Part shown: in pieces, positions 24,155-33,118 of the stretch
How positions within the stretch are numbered: position 1 is the first letter of the stretch
Layout of the letters: the number at the start of each line of letters is the position of its first letter
NCBI GenBank assembly: GCA_002774355.1
Contig: PEYN01000017.1
Coordinates: 1 to 33,374, forward strand
Source of the DNA: Candidatus Marinimicrobia bacterium CG08_land_8_20_14_0_20_45_22
GTDB taxonomy: Bacteria > Fidelibacterota > UBA2242
Direction: 5' to 3'
DNA length: 33,374 bases
Notes under the pieces: generated by a model
Databases searched by the model: none
What the model saw: only the letters and a program-made list of their open reading frames with translations
What the model was told of the DNA's origin: nothing
Position numbers and translations under genes: made by a program

Positions 24155-25861
24155 ATGAAATATCTTTTACATAGTGTTTCGATCAATCGACCCTTAGTGT
24201 TGATTGTATTGTTAGTATTTGGATCATGGGTTCTTGGGTTTGCAGATAACAAAAAAGTCCTTGCCGTTTATAATGGTGGTTCTGTCAGCATTGATGAATT
24301 TTTAAATAATTACAGGAATTATTTAAAAATTACCGGTATCAAGGATAACATGATCAGCAGGAAACTAATTTTGGATAGTGTTATCAATGAGAAAATAGTG
24401 CTTGCTGAATTTAAAAATGCAAAAATGGAACATGAGGCTGTTTATATCGAAGAACAAAATCTTATTTATGACCAACTTTTATTAAATAGTTACTTCGAGA
24501 AAGAAATTCTTCCGAAGATACAATTTAACAATGCTCAATTATCAAACTATTTTACGATGGAAAATACATTGTATCATATCAAACAAATTTTCACAGGAAG
24601 TTATGATACTGCGATCGTTTATTATCAATTATTAAACTCAGGTATATCCATTGAAGCGCTAGTTAACCGGATGAAAATACCGGAAGTGAAATATGATTTA
24701 GGGTTTGTTTTAATAAACGATGTTCACCCGCAATTTCGTGAAATTATCCAGAGGCTTCAGCCAGGTGAAATCAGTATGCCTTTAAAGGGTCAGTATGGGT
24801 ATACGGTTTTAAAACTGGAAGAAAAACGCGTAAGACCTCTTCTGACAGAATATGAATTTGCCAAACAGAGAAAATTTTTGTCTGAAAAGTTGGCGGTGGA
24901 ATATAAGGATTCCTTAAGGCATGAGTATGTAAAAAAGCTAGCGGAGGGACTTGAGGTTGAATGGTATGAAGAAAAACTCCCTGATTTACTCCATATAATG
25001 ATGAGCGCTAGAGAGAAAAGTGATTTGCCAATTCACCATGATACTCGTGGGATTTTCAGTGATCCGGTATGCAGTGTAAGGAATAACAAATACAATTACT
25101 TTACTCTTTTACCATATATTTTAAAGTCCAGAAATGAACATTTGAAATCTGTCAGAGATATAGAAAGTTTGAAAGATTTCATTACTGGAATTATTGTGCG
25201 TGAACAAACATTAACCGCAGCGCGAGCGATGAAAATTGAAAAGGATAATGATTTCCGGCAATTGTACGCGAAAAAAGTTTCAAAATTAAAAATTGATACT
25301 TGGATAAAAAGTTTTACTGATACTATTCTCTTTTCTGATATGGATTATGGATATTATTATGATAAAAACAAGACAGAATTTATACTTCCGATTCGAAGGA
25401 GTGTATTTGAAATATGTGCACCAAATAAAGATGCTGCTGATGAATGTTTCCAAAGAATAAAAAAGGGCGAACAATTCGGGAGTATTGCTAGTGAATTCTG
25501 TCAGTTTCACCAAAATAAGACGTCAGATGGATATCTTGGAATCCTCACGTCCGGAGAACTTGGTAAGTTTGGACCTACTATATTTTCTGCTACATTGGGT
25601 TTGGTTGTCGGGCCATATCAGTTTGAGGATGCTTATTATTTATTTCTTGCGACAGAAGAATATCCTAGCCGGGCTTTAGGTCTGCAAGAGGTAAAGCCGA
25701 TCATTGAAAAAAAATATCGTGAGGATTTAGTTCACAGTAAAATGAAGCGATATTTCGATAAAAAAGTGAAAGAATATAACGTAAAGAAGAATCTGCCAAT
25801 ACTTAAATCAATTCAATACCAAGATAGTAGTAGTAAAAGAGGAATTGTCGCCAATGAGTAA
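24155..25861 (+). CDS. Parvulin-like peptidyl-prolyl isomerase / periplasmic chaperone
   Basis: A 568-residue exported protein, with a hydrophobic signal segment (PLVLIVLLVFGSWVLGFA). A SurA-like N-terminal chaperone region (about 30-130) is followed by two divergent parvulin (PpiC-type) regions. The first, at about 140-230, includes YHIKQIFTG and LQPGEISMPLKGQYGYTVLKL; the second, at about 410-510, includes GEQFGSIASEFCQF, GYLGILTSGELG and VGPYQFEDAYYLFLA. Both have lost parts of the usual motif, so it may act more as a chaperone than an isomerase. It could fold the barrel proteins encoded downstream. Base composition here is more AT-rich than in the housekeeping region. Its end overlaps the receptor start by 8 bases. 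Confidence 0.75.
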   Translation: MKYLLHSVSINRPLVLIVLLVFGSWVLGFADNKKVLAVYNGGSVSIDEFLNNYRNYLKITGIKDNMISRKLILDSVINEKIVLAEFKNAKMEHEAVYIEEQNLIYDQLLLNSYFEKEILPKIQFNNAQLSNYFTMENTLYHIKQIFTGSYDTAIVYYQLLNSGISIEALVNRMKIPEVKYDLGFVLINDVHPQFREIIQRLQPGEISMPLKGQYGYTVLKLEEKRVRPLLTEYEFAKQRKFLSEKLAVEYKDSLRHEYVKKLAEGLEVEWYEEKLPDLLHIMMSAREKSDLPIHHDTRGIFSDPVCSVRNNKYNYFTLLPYILKSRNEHLKSVRDIESLKDFITGIIVREQTLTAARAMKIEKDNDFRQLYAKKVSKLKIDTWIKSFTDTILFSDMDYGYYYDKNKTEFILPIRRSVFEICAPNKDAADECFQRIKKGEQFGSIASEFCQFHQNKTSDGYLGILTSGELGKFGPTIFSATLGLVVGPYQFEDAYYLFLATEEYPSRALGLQEVKPIIEKKYREDLVHSKMKRYFDKKVKEYNVKKNLPILKSIQYQDSSSKRGIVANE

Positions 25862-28529
25862 ACTACGAATTACTGTGTTGTCACTATTTCTTCAGTCTGT
25901 CCTATTCGGAGGTGTAACTGGGAAGATTTCAGGAACTATTGTTGAGAAGGAGGGTCGTAAGCCGCTTATTGGATGTAATATTATTATAGAAGGCACTTAT
26001 CTCGGAGCAGCATCTTCAGCGGACGGTGATTTCATAATCCTTAATATCCCTCCGGGTTACTATAATATTCAAGCAACAATGATAGGATATGCTCCGCTTA
26101 AAATTGAGAATATTGCCGTATCGGTCGATCAAACTACAACAGTTTATATCGAAATGAATATTGAATCAATTCAAGGACAAACTGTTTTGGTGGTTTATGA
26201 TCGTCCAGACGTACAAGCCGATCGTACTTCAACTCAAGTTCACATCTCTGAAGATGTGATTCGAGATATGCCTATTCAGGAAGTCAGTGAATTAGTTGAA
26301 ATTCAATCCGGGATAACAAAGGATGCCGGTGGTGGATTACATATTAGAGGAGGACGAGGTAGCGAAGTCGTATATTGGATTGATGGAGTGCCAGTGACTG
26401 ATAGTTATGATGGCAGCGCAATTGTCGAGGTGGATAAAAATGCAATTCAGGAATTGCAACTGGTGAGTGGTACTTTTAATGCCGAATATGGCCAAGCAAT
26501 GTCGGGAATTATTAATATTGTAACTCAGACCGGAAGTGAAAAATTTCATGCTTCTATCGATGCCAGTAGTGGTGGATATTGGGCAAGTTCTGACGATATG
26601 TTTATTGGTCTTGATAAATACAATCCATTAATGACACAAAATGTTTCCGGTTCGTTTAGTGGCCCATTACTTTCCAAAAACCTTCGATTTTACCTTTCAG
26701 GAAGGAAATATTATAGTGATGGATGGTTAAATGGATATAACTATTATACACCAACAGGGACCTCCGGTGATAGCAGTATTGAAAATATGAACTGGCAAGA
26801 TAAATATTCTCTCAATGGGAAAATATCCTATTATTTAACTCATAATATCAACGTGCATTTTAATGCACTTTTAAATGAAAGAGATTACCAGGACTATGAT
26901 CACTTCTATAGATGGAATCCCAAAGGAAATCCCTATCGCTATGATAATGGTCAAAACTACTCGATTACATTGAACCATACATTAAGTTCTAAATCATTTT
27001 ATACGGTGAAAGCGTCATCAGCCTACTCCGAGTATAAACAGTACTTATATGAGGATCCATTGGATAGCCGTTATGTCCATCCTGATAGTCTTAATGTTTC
27101 CAGTTATACATATGTTACCAGCGGAACAAACTTGTATCATTACTATCGAAGTACAAATACTGCGTTGATAAAATTTGATTTAACATCACAAATGACCAAA
27201 CGTCATCTGGTAAAGATAGGGGCTGAGTGCCGATCACATGATATTGAGCAGGAAGATTATACCATAACCTATAAGACTGATAGCCAAAATATCGAAATTG
27301 AACCTTTTGAACCTGATACTTTAGGGACACATACTTCATCACACGGTTATTATCGAGAAAAACCAGAAGAATTCAGTATTTATGCCCAGGATAAACTCGA
27401 ATATCAAAACCTGATCGTAAATATTGGCCTGAGATTTGATTATTTTAACTCGAACGGACATGTATTGGCCGATCCCGAAGATCCGAATATATATTCACCG
27501 TTTAAACAAGAACACATAAATATGACTATGGCAGAGCGCGAAGCAGTCTGGTATGAAAAGGTTAAGCCAAAAACCAGTATCAGCCCACGTTTAGGATTAG
27601 CGTTTCCGATTACCGATCAAGGCGTCATTCACTTTTCCTACGGCCATTTTTTTCAAATTCCTTCATTCCAATATCTGTACAATAGTGGTATTAAAGTTGC
27701 TACTAGCGGGGGTACTTACGGACCCTATGGAAACGCTGATCTGGAACCACAGCAAACAATCATGTACGAACTTGGGTTGCAACAACAATTAATGAAAGAT
27801 CTTTCTATTGATGCTACCATGTTTTATCGGGACATACGTAATTGGGTAAGTACAAGTACTGCAATTTCCACAACAATTCCCGGAGTGACCTATGTCCAAT
27901 TTATTAACAGAGATTACGCCAATGCCCGTGGAGTCGTATTGTCATTAAAGTATAATTTAAATACTTTACTCTATGCAAATATGGAATATACTTATCAAAT
28001 TGCCGAAGGTTCGAATTCCGATCCGGGTGATGAATATAACTCTCTGTTAAACAATGAAGAGCCAACCCGGTATATCACACCACTTAATTGGGATCAGAGG
28101 CATACATTAAATGGATCTATTACTTATAACTATAATCATTGGAATATAGCCTGGATTGCATCTTATGGATCTGGCTATCCCTATACTCCGTCGATCGGTA
28201 TTTCGACCCGGACAGGATTAAATGCCAGTTCAATAATGCCCTCAAACAGCCGGCGTAAACCAACGACTTTTGAGATAAATTTTAGGATAAATTATACAAT
28301 TAAATTCGGCAAATATGACGTATCATTTTACAGTAACGTAAATAATATTCTGGATACCAGAAATGCCACCAATGTTTTTTCAGATACAGGTGAACCGGAT
28401 TACACAAATAGTATTGCTAATGTCGGTAGTGATGAAAATCGAACCAACACAGTTGAAGAATATATAATTTATCCCCATTGGTATAGTGTGCCACGGGAGA
28501 TATTATTTGGTATTAAACTATCATTATAG
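25854..28529 (+). CDS. TonB-dependent outer-membrane receptor with carboxypeptidase-regulatory-like N-domain
   Basis: An 891-residue outer-membrane transporter from the ATG at 25854; AAGAGGA upstream suits this ATG better than the TTG three codons earlier. After the signal peptide (LRITVLSLFLQSVLFGG) comes a carboxypeptidase-regulatory-like beta-sandwich (GKISGTIVEKEGRKPLIGCN to about residue 100), then a possible TonB box (TVLVVYDRP). The plug domain (about 120-230) has LHIRGGRGSEVVYWIDGVPV and FNAEYGQAMSGIINIVTQTG, and a roughly 22-strand barrel runs to the end. It resembles SusC/RagA-like receptors but no SusD-like lipoprotein follows; the next gene encodes a giant secreted protein instead. 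The neighbouring amylase suggests oligosaccharide uptake, which is an inference. Confidence 0.9.
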   Translation: MSKLRITVLSLFLQSVLFGGVTGKISGTIVEKEGRKPLIGCNIIIEGTYLGAASSADGDFIILNIPPGYYNIQATMIGYAPLKIENIAVSVDQTTTVYIEMNIESIQGQTVLVVYDRPDVQADRTSTQVHISEDVIRDMPIQEVSELVEIQSGITKDAGGGLHIRGGRGSEVVYWIDGVPVTDSYDGSAIVEVDKNAIQELQLVSGTFNAEYGQAMSGIINIVTQTGSEKFHASIDASSGGYWASSDDMFIGLDKYNPLMTQNVSGSFSGPLLSKNLRFYLSGRKYYSDGWLNGYNYYTPTGTSGDSSIENMNWQDKYSLNGKISYYLTHNINVHFNALLNERDYQDYDHFYRWNPKGNPYRYDNGQNYSITLNHTLSSKSFYTVKASSAYSEYKQYLYEDPLDSRYVHPDSLNVSSYTYVTSGTNLYHYYRSTNTALIKFDLTSQMTKRHLVKIGAECRSHDIEQEDYTITYKTDSQNIEIEPFEPDTLGTHTSSHGYYREKPEEFSIYAQDKLEYQNLIVNIGLRFDYFNSNGHVLADPEDPNIYSPFKQEHINMTMAEREAVWYEKVKPKTSISPRLGLAFPITDQGVIHFSYGHFFQIPSFQYLYNSGIKVATSGGTYGPYGNADLEPQQTIMYELGLQQQLMKDLSIDATMFYRDIRNWVSTSTAISTTIPGVTYVQFINRDYANARGVVLSLKYNLNTLLYANMEYTYQIAEGSNSDPGDEYNSLLNNEEPTRYITPLNWDQRHTLNGSITYNYNHWNIAWIASYGSGYPYTPSIGISTRTGLNASSIMPSNSRRKPTTFEINFRINYTIKFGKYDVSFYSNVNNILDTRNATNVFSDTGEPDYTNSIANVGSDENRTNTVEEYIIYPHWYSVPREILFGIKLSL

Positions 28530-28539
28530 GGGATTGCCA

Positions 28540-31500
28540 ATGAAAATTCAACGAACGATAATATTTTTAATCTTTCTAGTACAATTCTGCTTGGCTTATG
28601 TGCCGTCAACCCACAGGGGTAATCCAATTTATGAGAGGAAGACCGAGATAGATGGCAATCTTGTCCGGGCAAGTATATTTAATTATGCATTCGCGGGTCG
28701 TACCAGTGGAAGTGAACCTAACCACATTCCTTTTGAATGGCCTAAGAACACTCGTCAAGAATATATGGCAATTGTAGCGGCCTTTGTTGGCGCTGAAGTA
28801 AAAACCGAAGATGGGACTACTCAAAAAATTGTCATTACTCCCCATTATCGTACAGATCCTAATACTGGATCATCTTGGAATTTCGAACCCGTACCAGGAT
28901 TTCTCAACGAAAATTCCGATTTGATTGCTAAAAGCACTGTCGAAAATTCTTGGCCGTTGTATTGGCCTGATCGTATGAATGATACTTCAGATCCAGGCTG
29001 GATCGGCTCGTGGAACGGCTATTTTGGTAAAAATCAATTCAATGCCGATCAGGAAATCTATTATGAATGTTCCGATGACATATATAATCGTTTTAACTAT
29101 TTTCCCGATACTACAGATCTTAGTCGGCGTGGCCTCGGACTATTAATGAAAGTACGTGTGATGGCGTGGTCACAAATTTTAGTAAACGACGATGTGTTTA
29201 TTCTCCATGAAGTCATTAACGATGGAACTAAAAAATTAGAAAAAACAGTATTTTCAATTTGGTTGGCTGATATGGTTGGCGGTGATGGCGATACCGGTGA
29301 TGACCATCCCTCATTTGATATGTTGACAGATGTGGCCTGGTGTATGGATGCTTATCCTTACGTGGGCAATGACGATTTCGGCGATACGCCGGTTGGAGTT
29401 GTGGCTACTGCTTTCCTGGAAACCCCTGGAAATGGTGTGGATGGGATTGATAATGACGGTGATGCTGATTCCCATCCGGAGTTATTGTCGGAATGGTCAA
29501 ATTATGAGAACCTTGTCCCGTTATTTACCAGCGACGATTTCAATACGACAACTCTTTCGAACGGAACAAAGCTGGTGCTTATTGATGAGAATTACTCCAG
29601 GCATATTATAAGATTCCCGGGAATAGATACGACGGTAATATCCCAGGGAATTTCCTATAATTTGACAAATGGTATGATCCTCGAGGAAAATATTGATAAT
29701 TTAATCGATGATGATCTGGATGGTCTAATCGATGAAAATATTGATCTGCATTTAGATCGTTTGACAGTCGGCGGAGTAATACCGGTCCGCCACATTAACT
29801 ACAAGGCGTTTAATATCGGTGATACAATCAAACGCGGTTTATTGGTAGCCGGAGACACGGTGACCTATCGACAAGCCACAGTAGCCCCCATGATCGACGA
29901 GACTCGTTCGGATTGTGTGGATAATGATCGGGATTGGAGCGCAATTACTGATGACAATGGACTCGACGGTAAAGCGTACTCAGGGGACACAGGGGAGAAC
30001 GATAATGCGCCAACTTCCGGATATGGTACCGGATTAACCGGCGAACCGAATATCGATTTGACTGACGTTTCCGAATCAGATCAGATCGGCCTGACTTCGG
30101 CAGCCTATATTGCTTCTGCCGAAAACACTACCGGTTATGCTGATAATAAGATGTGGCGTGAATTTCTTACACCCGGAAAATTTTTCGATCCTACAACTGA
30201 ATTAGAGGGTGACTATAATCTTCATATCAGTTCCGGATATTTTCCGCTGGAAGTCGGTCAGACGGAGAGGATCTCCATTTCTGTCAACCTTGGTGTCGAT
30301 CAGACAGATGCTCTCAGAAATAAAGATGTTGCCCAAAAGACTTATGATATGGACTATCAATTTGCGAAGGCTCCGCGGGCGCCAACAGTGACTGCGGTAG
30401 CCGGAGATGGAAAAGTAACAATTTATTGGGATGATCTTGCCGAGCAATCATACGATAATTATATGGCTGATTTAGGAGCTAACGGTTATGATTTCGAAGG
30501 TTATCGAATTTACCGCTCCACTGATCCGGCATTTTCCGATCAATATCTGATCACAGACACAGATGGGGTACTGACTTATTACAAACCGGTTGCCCAATTT
30601 GACCTCGATAATGGTATACAGCGAGTGGATTCTTCATTAGATATAAATGGCATCAAATATGATCTGGGCGATGATACCGGAATCCAACATACTTATGTCG
30701 ATGAAAATGTCCAGAACGGACAACGATATTTTTATGCCGTGACCTCGTATGACGCCGGCGGGTACAGTATGGGAATTGCGCCGTCGGAATGTCCCATATA
30801 TGTACAGCTCCTGTCAGACGGTAGTGTTGAGACTGGGATTAATGTCGCTGAAGTAACTCCTTCACCTAATCCGGCTGGCTATGTCGAACCCGAAATTGCC
30901 ATCGAACATCTTTCGGGCTCGAGTTCAAGTCGAATTAACCTTGAAATAATTGATCAAATGGCGTTGAAAGACCGAAATGTATATCAAATAACTTTTGAAG
31001 ACACGACCAAGAAAGCCTCAAAACGAATCTACGAGGATACCTTAACCACTAAAAATTTCACCCTTGTGAATGTTACTGACATCGCTGAACCCGATACGCT
31101 GATTGATCATTCTACAAAAATTCATACCGGTGATGAACATCTTGTTATAGATGGTTTTCAGATCTCGTTTAATCTTGAATCGGTGATTGAATTAAACAGT
31201 AGTTTGTCGAAGTGGAATGGTGGCGATACCATGATTTTTGCACCGATATTTATGCGCTGGGAGGATATCGGCAAGGTAGGATATCGAAAACCGTCAGATT
31301 ATCGTTTGACCATCGGTGATGTTGGTTTGGGGAAAAGTACCCAGATGAAAGTTGCCGGGGGAGTGGTTACCCTGCCCGCGATAAATGTAAATTTCAAAAT
31401 TGAAAATATAACGGAGAATAAAGTACTGGATTTCGGCTTTTGGGAACTTGATACAACCGGAGGAACAGGAAAGTTAACCTCAAATCTCGATGAATCGGAT

Positions 31501-32040
31501 ATTATAATCTTATTGGAAGATAAAATAAGTACCAGTGGTGATACGACCAGTGTATATACTTGGCAATTCAAAATGAAGCATCTCATTCCCGATTCATTAA
31601 AACGGCATCCGCGATCAGGTGATGTGGTCGATCTTATCGTAAAGAAACCGTTCCTCGGTGATGATTTATTTGAATTCACAATATATGGTCCGGAAATCAG
31701 TAAAAAAGCAGTCAAGTCTGATATTAAACAAATCAAAGTAGTTCCAAATCCTTATATCGGGGCCAATACCTGGGAGACGAAGAATCCTTATGATTCAGGT
31801 CGAGGTCCTAGAGTTATTCATTTTAACCATGTTCCGATGGATTGCGAAATCACGATCTTGAACATAGCAGGTGAAATCGTTGATCAATTTGAAGTGCATA
31901 ATGCTATTGACGACGGTATTGCCGAATGGGATTTATTATCGAAGGATAATTTGTCTATTTCATACGGACTTTATCTCTATCATGTAAAAGATCTGTTAAG
32001 CAATGCGGTACAAACCGGGAAATTTGCGGTTATTAAATAG
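28540..32040 (+). CDS. Giant secreted protein with acidic repeats, FnIII domain and C-terminal sorting-like domain
   Basis: A 1166-residue protein. The ATG at 28540 follows AGGGGA and begins the signal peptide (MKIQRTIIFLIFLVQFCLA); an upstream in-frame ATG at 28486 runs inside the receptor gene. The N-terminal half is of a type I associate with FCB-lineage proteins (GNLVRASIFNYAFAGRT, IPFEWPKNTRQEY). Acidic D-rich loops that may bind Ca2+ occur at about 301-310 (DGIDNDGDAD), 389-399 (IDDDLDGLIDE) and 458-465 (DCVDNDRD). A fibronectin type III-like region lies at about 611-755 (VTIYWDDLAE, RYFYAVTSYDAGG). From about 1060 the C-terminus, with VPNPY at 1068 and ending YGLYLYHVK...GKFAVIK, resembles type IX secretion or FlgD-like sorting domains. 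The function is unknown; surface exposure beside the receptor is likely. Confidence 0.75.
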   Translation: MKIQRTIIFLIFLVQFCLAYVPSTHRGNPIYERKTEIDGNLVRASIFNYAFAGRTSGSEPNHIPFEWPKNTRQEYMAIVAAFVGAEVKTEDGTTQKIVITPHYRTDPNTGSSWNFEPVPGFLNENSDLIAKSTVENSWPLYWPDRMNDTSDPGWIGSWNGYFGKNQFNADQEIYYECSDDIYNRFNYFPDTTDLSRRGLGLLMKVRVMAWSQILVNDDVFILHEVINDGTKKLEKTVFSIWLADMVGGDGDTGDDHPSFDMLTDVAWCMDAYPYVGNDDFGDTPVGVVATAFLETPGNGVDGIDNDGDADSHPELLSEWSNYENLVPLFTSDDFNTTTLSNGTKLVLIDENYSRHIIRFPGIDTTVISQGISYNLTNGMILEENIDNLIDDDLDGLIDENIDLHLDRLTVGGVIPVRHINYKAFNIGDTIKRGLLVAGDTVTYRQATVAPMIDETRSDCVDNDRDWSAITDDNGLDGKAYSGDTGENDNAPTSGYGTGLTGEPNIDLTDVSESDQIGLTSAAYIASAENTTGYADNKMWREFLTPGKFFDPTTELEGDYNLHISSGYFPLEVGQTERISISVNLGVDQTDALRNKDVAQKTYDMDYQFAKAPRAPTVTAVAGDGKVTIYWDDLAEQSYDNYMADLGANGYDFEGYRIYRSTDPAFSDQYLITDTDGVLTYYKPVAQFDLDNGIQRVDSSLDINGIKYDLGDDTGIQHTYVDENVQNGQRYFYAVTSYDAGGYSMGIAPSECPIYVQLLSDGSVETGINVAEVTPSPNPAGYVEPEIAIEHLSGSSSSRINLEIIDQMALKDRNVYQITFEDTTKKASKRIYEDTLTTKNFTLVNVTDIAEPDTLIDHSTKIHTGDEHLVIDGFQISFNLESVIELNSSLSKWNGGDTMIFAPIFMRWEDIGKVGYRKPSDYRLTIGDVGLGKSTQMKVAGGVVTLPAINVNFKIENITENKVLDFGFWELDTTGGTGKLTSNLDESDIIILLEDKISTSGDTTSVYTWQFKMKHLIPDSLKRHPRSGDVVDLIVKKPFLGDDLFEFTIYGPEISKKAVKSDIKQIKVVPNPYIGANTWETKNPYDSGRGPRVIHFNHVPMDCEITILNIAGEIVDQFEVHNAIDDGIAEWDLLSKDNLSISYGLYLYHVKDLLSNAVQTGKFAVIK

Positions 32041-32048
32041 GTGATGGA

Positions 32049-33059
32049 ATGGGGAAAAAAATAATAGTATTGATTGTTTTTATTTGCAATGTAATGTTAG
32101 CTCAATCAATATCGAAGGTTGGAACATCATCCGCTAAGTTTTTAAATGTTCCAGTTGATGCTTGGGGAACTGGCCGAGGGGGGGCGGTTGTCGCTGGATT
32201 TAAAGATGCGTCAACTCTTTTTTGGAATCCGGCAACGATCACGTTTCTTGATAGAATGTCAACTCATTTCAGTTATACGAAATGGTTTGAGGATATCAGT
32301 TTCAACTACATCGCAGCAGTAATTCCATTTCGAACGGGTACCTTTGGTGTCAATGCAACATTTTATCAAACAAATCCGATTGAGGTGACAACAGAGCTTT
32401 ATCAGGATGGTACTGGAGAATATTATTCGGTGAGTAGCAATGCCATCGGCCTAGCCTATGCCCGAAATCTTACTGATAAATTTGCGATCGGCGCCAACGC
32501 AAAATATATTATTGAAAATATTTATCATTGTTCTGCTACTGGTTTAGCATTGGATATTGGCGGCCACTATGTAACTCCTTGGAAAGGGCTTCGGCTTGGT
32601 TTTTCGATAAATAATTTTGGTACAAAGATGCAAATGACCGGAGAAGATTTACTGATCACTACTGACCCAGATCCTTCCAATAGCGGTAATAACGACAATA
32701 TCAATGCTTATTACGCTACAGATAAATTTGATTTGCCTTTATCAATGACGATTGGAATGGCTTGGGATTTAAACTTTTTGAAAAAAAATAAACTTACTCT
32801 GGAGATAGATGGCATTTATCCGAGTGATAACTATGCAAGCGTCAATACCGGGATAGAGATGTCGATGTTTAATGATATTATTCATTTACGTTCGGGAATA
32901 AGTGATCTGTTTATGAAATCGGAAGAACCACAATATTCATTTGGCGGAGGTATCCGTTGCCCAATTCTCGGGCAGATGGTTCTAAATGTTGATTATTCAT
33001 ATCAATTGCATGAATACTTCAATAAAAATGAACATTTTTCTATATCAATTACATATTAA
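32049..33059 (+). CDS. PorV/PorQ-family (UPF0164) outer-membrane protein
   Basis: A 336-residue protein with a signal peptide (MGKKIIVLIVFICNVMLAQS) and the family N-terminus: SAKFLNVPVDAWGTGRGGA, then ASTLFWNPATI, as in FadL-like barrels of the PorV group. Later strands (FAIGANAKYIIENIYH, GLRLGFSINNFGTKMQM) are typical. In type IX secretion PorV receives cargo bearing C-terminal sorting domains at the outer membrane, which fits the preceding gene, 8 bases upstream. Whether a full type IX system exists cannot be seen here. It may also be a general FCB barrel of unknown function. Confidence 0.83.
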   Translation: MGKKIIVLIVFICNVMLAQSISKVGTSSAKFLNVPVDAWGTGRGGAVVAGFKDASTLFWNPATITFLDRMSTHFSYTKWFEDISFNYIAAVIPFRTGTFGVNATFYQTNPIEVTTELYQDGTGEYYSVSSNAIGLAYARNLTDKFAIGANAKYIIENIYHCSATGLALDIGGHYVTPWKGLRLGFSINNFGTKMQMTGEDLLITTDPDPSNSGNNDNINAYYATDKFDLPLSMTIGMAWDLNFLKKNKLTLEIDGIYPSDNYASVNTGIEMSMFNDIIHLRSGISDLFMKSEEPQYSFGGGIRCPILGQMVLNVDYSYQLHEYFNKNEHFSISITY

Positions 33060-33118
33060 TATTGAGGATTAAAGAAAGTAAGTAAATGTCGTTTCTAACA
33101 AAAAAAAGGAGAATCATC

